Shown: positions 57,785 through 64,000 of the stretch, piece after piece | How positions within the stretch are numbered: the stretch's first letter is position 1 | How the letters are laid out: the number at the start of each line of letters is the position of its first letter | NCBI GenBank assembly: GCA_016508695.1 | Contig: VNKQ01000005.1 | Span: forward strand, 2,170,001 to 2,234,000 | DNA length: 64,000 nucleotides | Direction: 5' to 3' | From: Hyphodiscus hymeniophilus | Lineage: Eukaryota > Ascomycota > Leotiomycetes > Helotiales > Hyphodiscaceae | Position numbers and translations under genes: made by a program | The notes under the pieces: model-generated | Told to the model about the DNA's origin: nothing | Database searches by the model: none | The model's input: only the letters and a program-made list of their open reading frames with translations

Positions 57785-58467
57785 ATGGGGGACTTCACAT
57801 TATTCCCAAAGCTTCCCCTCGAGCTCCGTCTCAAGATATGGCGATCAAGTCTCCCAGGCCTCGAGCAGTTGGAATAAAGATCAAGATCAAGGACCACGGC
57901 TTCGGTGGCTGGACAGTCAGGGAAAATACCCCTCCACCCCCAGTCGCCCTTCAGGTTTGTCGGGAGTCACGCGAGGAGGCCCTGAAACGATACGTTTTAT
58001 CATTTGGTACGACGGTGCATCCACCTACGGTATATTTCAATTATCAGATCGACACACTCTGCTTCGGCGACGGGGTTCCCGATGGTACTCGCGGTGATCT
58101 GGGACGGGGTGCAAGCGACTACCTGCTCAATCTGTGGCATGGGCGATCGTACATGCACTTCGTGAACAAATCCAGGGTAGTCGAGACACACACCGTCCGA
58201 CGTATGACTTTGGATGTCGATGAGGACATATTCGGCCGGTCGTCTTTCTGCTGGGAGGAGATTCGCCGTTTTCGGGGGTTAGAGACCTTGTGCTTGGTGG
58301 TTTGGGATGAGGAGGATAGGAGGGATGAGCTTGTGGATTATTTCGGGACGGCAATGATGCAGGTCAAGGGGAAGAATCCCGACTGGGTGGCTCCGAGGGT
58401 AGAGGTTGTGTCTGCTGATGGCAGGAGTTGGGGCAATCTGAATCCAGGACACGACACGCATCAGTGA
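57785..58467 (+). pseudogene. 2EXR-domain protein gene with a one-base frame break
   Basis: The ATG at 57785 opens MGDFTLFPKLPLELRLKIW, the hallmark 2EXR start found in large fungal families of unknown function. After SSLPG this frame ends within seven codons. The continuation RAVGIKIKIKDHG, then VALQVCRESREEAL and the rest to TGA at 58465-58467, lies in the frame that also contains an ATG at 57838. One added base near 57862-57866 would give 227 residues in a single frame. Either the gene is broken or one base was lost in assembly; a start at 57838 would lack the defining motif. The foldback element ends 208 bases upstream. Confidence 0.72.
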
Positions 58468-59486
58468 CATGGCTCATGTTTTATGGTGCCTGGAGCTCGC
58501 TACTCTTGACGGTAATGTATGTTCAGGTAAATTACGTGGGTACTGTGATTGGAGTACAGTGTACTCTTCTTCTGCGTCTATGCAGCATTTCTGAAAGGAC
58601 GAGAAGGCGTCACTAGACAACTGCATGGGTTGAAATTCCTTCACGGGGATTTGAATGAGTAGGAGAAAAATGTGTGTTTTCGGAGCGCAATACTGTTCTT
58701 CTCAGTCTTGAAACAGGAGAGCGATCGGTAACAATTACGCCATGGAGGCGGAAATAAGGGAGCTGGAGTGGAGGCTGTCAGAGGAATCGGGTATTGTGCG
58801 GGTCGTCCATCGACGAAAAGGAGAGGGTGACTTGGAGACTTCGGATTAAGAATAAGACGAAGCAAATAGAGTGGTATTGATAGCGAGGTCAATGCCCATA
58901 GCCCAACAGTGCTAATATCCAAACAGAGTTGATGGTTAGACAGTGTTGATAGCCAGGAGCGTGTCAAGAGATATGGCAATATTGATAGCTTGGAAATTGT
59001 TGGAAAAAGCCCATGTCACAGATTCACAATGGAAGAGCGACTTGGTGTACATGCACTAATTACGGTGAAGGTAAACCTAGGGTCGCTGTAGGCCTTCGGT
59101 CGACCATGGCCGTTTTTGCCTTGAAAGCATTATGGTAATGCTTAGCCTCGCAACTTAGAGTATAATACATTTTATTCTCGATCCCATAGCTTTATTGTTC
59201 CTCCTGCTGAGAAACCTTAGAAATGAAACGGGGCATAGGAATTAGTATTTTCTCAATTTTTCCCGTGCTAGTAGAACTCCCTTAGAGCGGTACAGAAATA
59301 ACAGAGTAGGGAGGGAAAGCGAGCATGGGATTTAAAGGTTCGATGCAGTAACGTCCATATTTACACTTAAAATGCCACCAACCGGCAGCCTTAACAGACT
59401 ATCTGAGCAATCTTCATTTCGCCATCACGCATGCTGATCATGTGTACCTTTCCTATCTCCTCCCTCCACACGCCACTTATCGACCC
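58468..59486. other. Convergent 3' region
   Basis: About 1 kb between the tails of the 2EXR gene and SDHB. A 112-codon minus-strand frame (58641-58979) has no motif. Nothing is supported. Confidence 0.45.
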
Positions 59487-60446
59487 TTAAAAAGCCATTT
59501 CCTTCTTGATCTCCGCAATGGCCAGACCAGGATTCAGGCCCTTCGGGCACGTCCTCGAGCAGTTCAAAATGGTGTGGCATCTGTACAAGCTCATCGAGTT
59601 ATCCAAAGCCGCCTTCCGCTCCTCCTTTTTCTGGTCTCGAGAATCCGCCAACCATCTGTAGCTCTGCATCAAGACGGCCGGGCCTAGATACTCCTCGGAA
59701 TTCCACCAGTATGAAGGGCACGAGGTCGAGCAGCAGGCGCAGAGAATACACTCGTAGAGTCCGTCGAGCTTCTTACGCTCCTCCTTGGACTGCAGATACT
59801 CCTTTCCGTTAGGACCGGAGTGGGAGTTTTGGAGGTAGGGCTTGATGGATTTGTATTGTTTGTAGAATTGGGTCAGGTCGGGGACGATGTCTTTTACGAC
59901 GTAGGTGTGGGGAAGAGGGTATATTTTGGTTTCTTGCTTGGTATCGGTAGGAATGCGGCCTATCAATTATCAAATTAGCCTCTGCCAGTTCATCTGTATC
60001 TGCGCAAGCACATTGGATCAGAATCAATAGAGGAGAAACATACACAAACAAGCCAAAGTGTTTACACCATCAATGTTCATCGCACAGCTTCCGCAAATTC
60101 CCTCCCGACAACTCCGCCTGAAGGTAAGTGTCGGATCAACCTCGTTCTTGATACGGATCAAGGCATCCAACATCATAGGACCAGTCTTGTTCAAATCGAG
60201 AGTATATGATTGCATTCTTGGCTTCGATGAAGGCTGATCTGGGTTCCAGCGGTAGACGTGGAAAGTCTTGATCTTAGACTCGGCCTCTTTGGCAGGCTCT
60301 TGGATTGTAGAGGTCTGAGATGGTGGAGTAGCGGATTGGACAGGGTGTCCGCTGGCAGCTGTAGCCATTCCTCGAGCGATAAATTGAGATCGTAGAGCAG
60401 GGCGGGTGGCGGCGAAGAGCCGGGAGGTGGTTCGTAGGGCTGCCAT
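59487..60446 (-). CDS. SDHB: Succinate dehydrogenase iron-sulfur subunit (complex II, SDHB)
   Basis: Minus-strand exons 60446-60044 and 59959-59487 give 291 residues; the 84-nt intron splits the second Cys codon of ACLCRIP. The N-terminus is an Arg/Ala/Ser-rich mitochondrial presequence. The 2Fe-2S cluster ligands are in CREGICGSC and the following NTLACLC; the 4Fe-4S and 3Fe-4S ligands are in CILCACCSTSCPSYWW and CHTILNCSRTCPKG. The protein passes electrons from the flavoprotein subunit to ubiquinone at the inner membrane. Pro216, Asn221 and His263 correspond to Pro225, Asn230 and His272 of Botrytis, the positions changed in SDHI-fungicide-resistant strains; all three are wild type here. Confidence 0.98.
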
Positions 60447-61681
60447 GATCGGCTGGAGTGGAGTGTTCTAGGATGGTAGCGTGTCAATTGACTGTCTGTA
60501 TCTTCTCGTTGCTCCGAAGAGGTAAAATGGATGTCTTCGTGTCTTGGGATATCGCACGACGAGGCGAGAGTGATTGATACAACTCAATCCAAGTCGAAGA
60601 CGTCGTCGATTGCGGTCGTTGGCGGCTCATAGCTTGACCTCGGGAATAAAGTCGCTTGAACCTCTAGTGCATTTCTGAGCCGACCCGGAGCCAATCAGCA
60701 TTGTCGTTTTGTCAATCCTTTGAGCGGAGAGAATCGGAAACTTCATAATTATCACATGATATCGAGTTGTCTCTTGCCACTCTTGAATATTTACTCGCTG
60801 TTGCTACTCGACTTTGATACTACGAATAACGATGTCCCAATAAAATGACTTTAAACTGGGCAGAAGGGCGATTGTAAAATTGATTAATCGGTCCATTAAG
60901 TTGTGGTAGTACAATTGCTACTCTCAAACAGATGAGACACACTTCCGGGATGGTTTCAGTGGCAGTGAAGCGTTATTTGTATTTGTATTCACTGAGCATT
61001 TTTTCCATCTTTAGTGCAGGCCGCATGGGAATTCGTCGAGTTTGCAGATAGCAAAGTCACTGACGAAACTATGGCAAAGAGCCTTGCTGTCTGCTCACTC
61101 AAAAATGGTATCAGAGCATGGTGTAGACCGAAGTCTGGTCGTTACAATATGTCAGACCCAGTCAATACTGGCACCAGCTGATAATGATGTATCCAGTGAT
61201 ACCAAACGAGTTGTTAATTCTGAACATATATCACCAGCCAATACCAGGGACGACTTAGGAATGCGCGATGTACTTCACGAGTGCTGGAGTTACATCAAAG
61301 TGCGTATGAGTTCCGAGTCTCCGAGCTGCTGCCGCTTCGTTCAGCATATTAGCAGTCCTGGCCTTCATGCATCAAAACCAAAGAGTTCTTTGAACCCCAG
61401 CGATTCGATTTTCTCGTCACCGTTGTTTCAAGTGTTAAAAGAAATGACAAAGGCCAGAAGTCTTGGGGCATGTCATGTAATTCTCAAGCTTCGTTGTCCA
61501 CAAGAGGCAGTAAAATGCTATCTAGCTGTACCTATCGCACTGCTTCTCCTATTTCCTTCTGCAAAAAGAAAATGAAAAAAGACGAGACAAATATACCTCA
61601 TTTCTGTAGGCCTTACTAGCAACTGTGTTGCGCAGCTCGCTGTACGAGAGCTGAGGCAGTGCTACACAAAAACGAAGGAAG
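60447..61681. other. SDHB promoter and intergenic region
   Basis: About 1.2 kb between SDHB and the 5S gene. A 177-codon plus-strand frame (61042-61575) has no motif. Nothing is supported beyond promoter sequence for SDHB. Confidence 0.45.
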
Positions 61682-61702
61682 AAAAAAAAAAAAGACAAAA
61701 AA
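61682..61702 (-). terminator. RNA polymerase III terminator of the 5S gene
   Basis: On the minus strand a run of six T, then CTG-like bases and a run of twelve T follow one base after the 5S end. T-runs of this kind end Pol III transcripts. Confidence 0.85.
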
Positions 61703-61703
61703 G

Positions 61704-61823
61704 AACATACAACAGCAGGTATTCGCTGGTGGTCACCCACCCAACTACTAATCTGCCGATCTGAGGCTTGTGTATGGCAGAGCGGACGGGATGCCCAATT
61801 CTCCTCAGTCTATGGTCGTATGT
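61704..61823 (-). rRNA. 5S ribosomal RNA gene
   Basis: The minus strand reads ACATACGACCATAG at the 5' end and GTTGTATGTT at the 3' end, which pair as helix I over nine positions with one G-U. The internal Pol III promoter and conserved core TTAGTAGTTGGGTGGGTGAC is complete, as is CATCCCGTCCGCTCTGCC. Length is 120 bases, as expected. Single dispersed 5S genes outside the rDNA repeat are typical of Pezizomycotina. The strong match across the whole length indicates a working copy. Confidence 0.95.
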
Positions 61824-63047
61824 GACAAGCATCGCTTTGGTTGAATATATAATCACTGACAAATATGGCCCTCTGCAGCCCGTACGAGCTTGTCAAGCAT
61901 TCTCGCGCCTTGTGAAGCATAGGGTTCACTTAGTTGTTTAAAGGTGAAATAATCATTATTCTTACATCGTTTGTTTCGTTAACCAGCCTCACTTTCTTAT
62001 GTTATTCTTGAAAATTTAAATCTCCTTCCTTCCGTCAAACTGAATTTTGCTTTTTAAATGCCTTCTCTACCAAGACTACGGCCTTGATAGCCGAAGCAAT
62101 GACAAGTTTAAACCTCTTTCGAAGCCGAGTGGTATAAACATGAAATGAGCCATTTTCCCGTTCGTTATCTGGTGTACATAAAGTTGATATTGTATTTCAT
62201 GTCAAAACAGAATAACGTTTGCGATCTATTAGTTTCCAATGTTTTCATAAAGATATCCTCTCCCTAACAAGCTATGCTCCCTCTGCAACGGAACCAACTC
62301 TTATTTGAAAAAGTCAACGAAGCCAAATACCGCCGACAGACTAAGTGAAAGCGAAAGTGAGGAGTTATCAAGGCGGTGCGAAGGAAGCTGTGAAAGCTGC
62401 TGCGGCCACAAGAAAATGGTCGTTGGTAGTACGACGACGTAACCCTGAGATTGAAAGCTTATGTCCTTCCCAGTAGTGAATTTAAGCCCTCGCTGCAATG
62501 TCCAGCCTTGCAACCCTCGCAGATCCTCTGTCATGTGGACCTTTACTTCCGCCCGAGAAATCTGACAACATACTAGGGCATTGAGAAGAGAAGAGCCGCA
62601 AAGTGTAGTAGATAGGCTTCTTAGACAAGGTTCCCGCTTTAGTGGCCATACCCGAGTACAGGTACTGAATTTGAAACCTCAACAGCTTACTGACAGAAAC
62701 AGTGATACATTTAAAAAACAAAATGAACAAACATGAGGATGCACATAATCTTTTCCGCAGATAGTAATGAATAGGGCAGACTCGCATTCTACTAAAAAAA
62801 GAAAAAAAAATGGCGGTGAGCTCAACTCCTCGAGCTGGTCTTATCGTCATCGTTAGCGCGCTTCCGTCGCGTGAAGCTCAGATACTCGCAAAGTTCGTGA
62901 ATTCTCACAATTAATCGGAAGTAATAAACCACCGCCAGGCCCCTCAACGTCGATTCCAAATGCTCTCTTTCGTGCCTTTACACTATCGACCACCAATATC
63001 CTCACAAAAGGAACTTTGCAATAGATCCAGGCTGTGACGAGGACGCA
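61824..63047. other. Intergenic region
   Basis: About 1.2 kb between the 5S gene and the Dnt1-like gene. The minus-strand frames at 62301-62534 and 62482-62850 have no motif and overlap simple-sequence A-runs. Nothing is supported. Confidence 0.45.
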
Positions 63048-64000
63048 ATGGCAATGGCAATGCCGATGGGCCCGCCAGGCTTTTCACTTCGGGTCAAACT
63101 CTTTTCATCGAATGCGCACGCCCCGAACGACCAACCTCTCCGTTCATTCCGTGTTGTCACTTCGCCAGAACTTACAGTAGGAGAATTCTGCCAGCAGGTA
63201 GCAAAATTCCACAACGCAAATTATGGAGAGTAAGTGGCTCTCTTCTCCCTGCATTCTCTAGATGGGCGCTCATGACATTCCCACCAGGTCAATTGCTATT
63301 AAGAAATGCCAGGATGACGAAGGGTTTGACATTACCCAAAGTGACGTTGTAGGTGAACTCTTCGTTAATATTGCTACTATTCGAATCATACAAGCTACTG
63401 CCACGCCCGGCATCCGCGACTCAGTTCCTCCTACATCCAACCTTCGATACGATCCTGCAAATCACACTAGTCGTAAGAGGGAAAGGGAAGGAAGTGCTAG
63501 ACCCAATGGCTCCCCATCATCGAGCCTATTCCGATCCAACAAAAGGCAGAGACTTGCCGACCTGGACCCGGACCAGCCTCTTCCTTCCCGCGAGGCTGAT
63601 CAGCATGTCGGACGCACCATATATGAGGAAGTGGAACCGCGCGAAGAGAGAATACCAAATTCCCAACGGGAAGCTGCAAATGGGATCAACAATGGCACCT
63701 CTCGGCATTTGAGAGACGATCCTCGAATTTCCGAAACACCATCTCCCCCTCCAGAATTGCCTGATATTGTAAATTCTGGAGACATTTTGGCTGATCGTCA
63801 AGGCGGAAAGTCAAATATCCTGGATACAAATGGCACGCTCATGTCTCAAATGAGTATTCCCAGTCCTTTCGGACCTACCTCAATGCACCCCCAAAACGCT
63901 ACGAGATCGAAAAGCGCCAGTTACCATATTCAGAGAGCTACCGAGAGAGGAACTTCTGTTTCTACAGCAGCTACAAGTCCGCTGTCTGCCGCTCAGCAAG
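63048..64000 (+). CDS. Dnt1-like nucleolar protein, N-terminal part (runs off the window)
   Basis: Exons 63048-63229 and 63288-64000 give about 298 residues with no stop; the gene continues past the window end. The 58-nt intron (GTAAGT...CACCAG) rejoins NYGE and SIAIKKC in frame. The first 110 residues look like the ubiquitin-like N-terminal domain of fungal Dnt1/Net1-type proteins (FSLRVKLFSS, TVGEFCQQVAKFH, IKKCQDDEGFDI, VVGELF). The rest is Ser/Pro/Arg-rich and probably disordered. In fission yeast Dnt1 is nucleolar and restrains the septation network and mitotic exit; budding yeast Net1 anchors Cdc14. The second exon is open over 700 bases and so is easy to miss, as it has neither its own ATG nor a stop inside the window. 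Confidence 0.8.

Noticed and set aside
57838..58467. Start of the 2EXR gene at the ATG at 57838
   Set aside because: It would drop the family-defining FPKLPLELRLKIW segment, which lies just upstream in a frame one base away.
1..64000. Secondary metabolite core genes, RIP-mutated repeats or CRISPR-like arrays
   Set aside because: No PKS, NRPS or terpene cyclase domain, no long A/T-rich TpA-biased block and no spaced direct repeats were seen.

Overview
The window is nuclear DNA from a filamentous ascomycete (Pezizomycotina). The evidence is many short introns (about 43-155 nt, GTAAGT-like donors, CTAAC/CTGAC-like branch sites), several Zn2Cys6 regulators, a single dispersed 5S rRNA gene, and fungal-type families (2EXR, FAR-17a/AIG1-like, Dnt1-like, sphingolipid delta-8 desaturase). 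In the succinate dehydrogenase Fe-S subunit the three fungicide-target residues sit exactly nine positions before their Botrytis cinerea numbers, which fits a leotiomycete but does not prove it. Exon coordinates were derived by hand from splice signals and reading frame; every multi-exon model reported as intact sums to a whole number of codons.

Left part (1-24 kb): the end of an unidentified gene; a cytochrome-b5-fused front-end desaturase (-); a TBC-domain protein (+); a Baeyer-Villiger-type monooxygenase with a one-base frame break (+); a large AAA+ ATPase (-); a STAND/NACHT-like protein (+); and a peroxisomal 4-coumarate-CoA-ligase-like enzyme (+) convergent with an MFS transporter (-).

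Middle (24-45 kb): a Zn2Cys6 regulator (+), a salicylate-hydroxylase-like flavoenzyme (-), a decayed dienelactone hydrolase (+), a prolidase-like amidohydrolase (+) and a second Zn2Cys6 regulator (-) that contains a 6-nt microexon. The first four could be a small aromatic catabolic group that is losing a member. A housekeeping block follows: a WD40-cyclophilin (-) divergent from an AIG1-like membrane hydrolase (+), then a truncated Zn2Cys6 protein (-).

Right part (46-64 kb): an NF-X1-type zinc-finger protein (-), an RGS-domain membrane protein (-), a LYAR-type zinc-finger protein (-), a Bem46-like hydrolase (+), a MITE-like foldback element, a frame-broken 2EXR gene (+), SDHB (-), a 5S rRNA gene (-), and the start of a Dnt1-like nucleolar protein running off the window (+).

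No polyketide synthase, NRPS, CRISPR array or autonomous transposon was seen. Clear frame breaks occur only in accessory families (monooxygenase, dienelactone hydrolase, 2EXR), while the conserved genes are intact. The observations most worth checking are the TBC protein lacking both catalytic fingers, the microexon, the hydrophobic overlapping upstream ORF at the ligase, and the foldback element. I did not find a clearly new multi-gene system.
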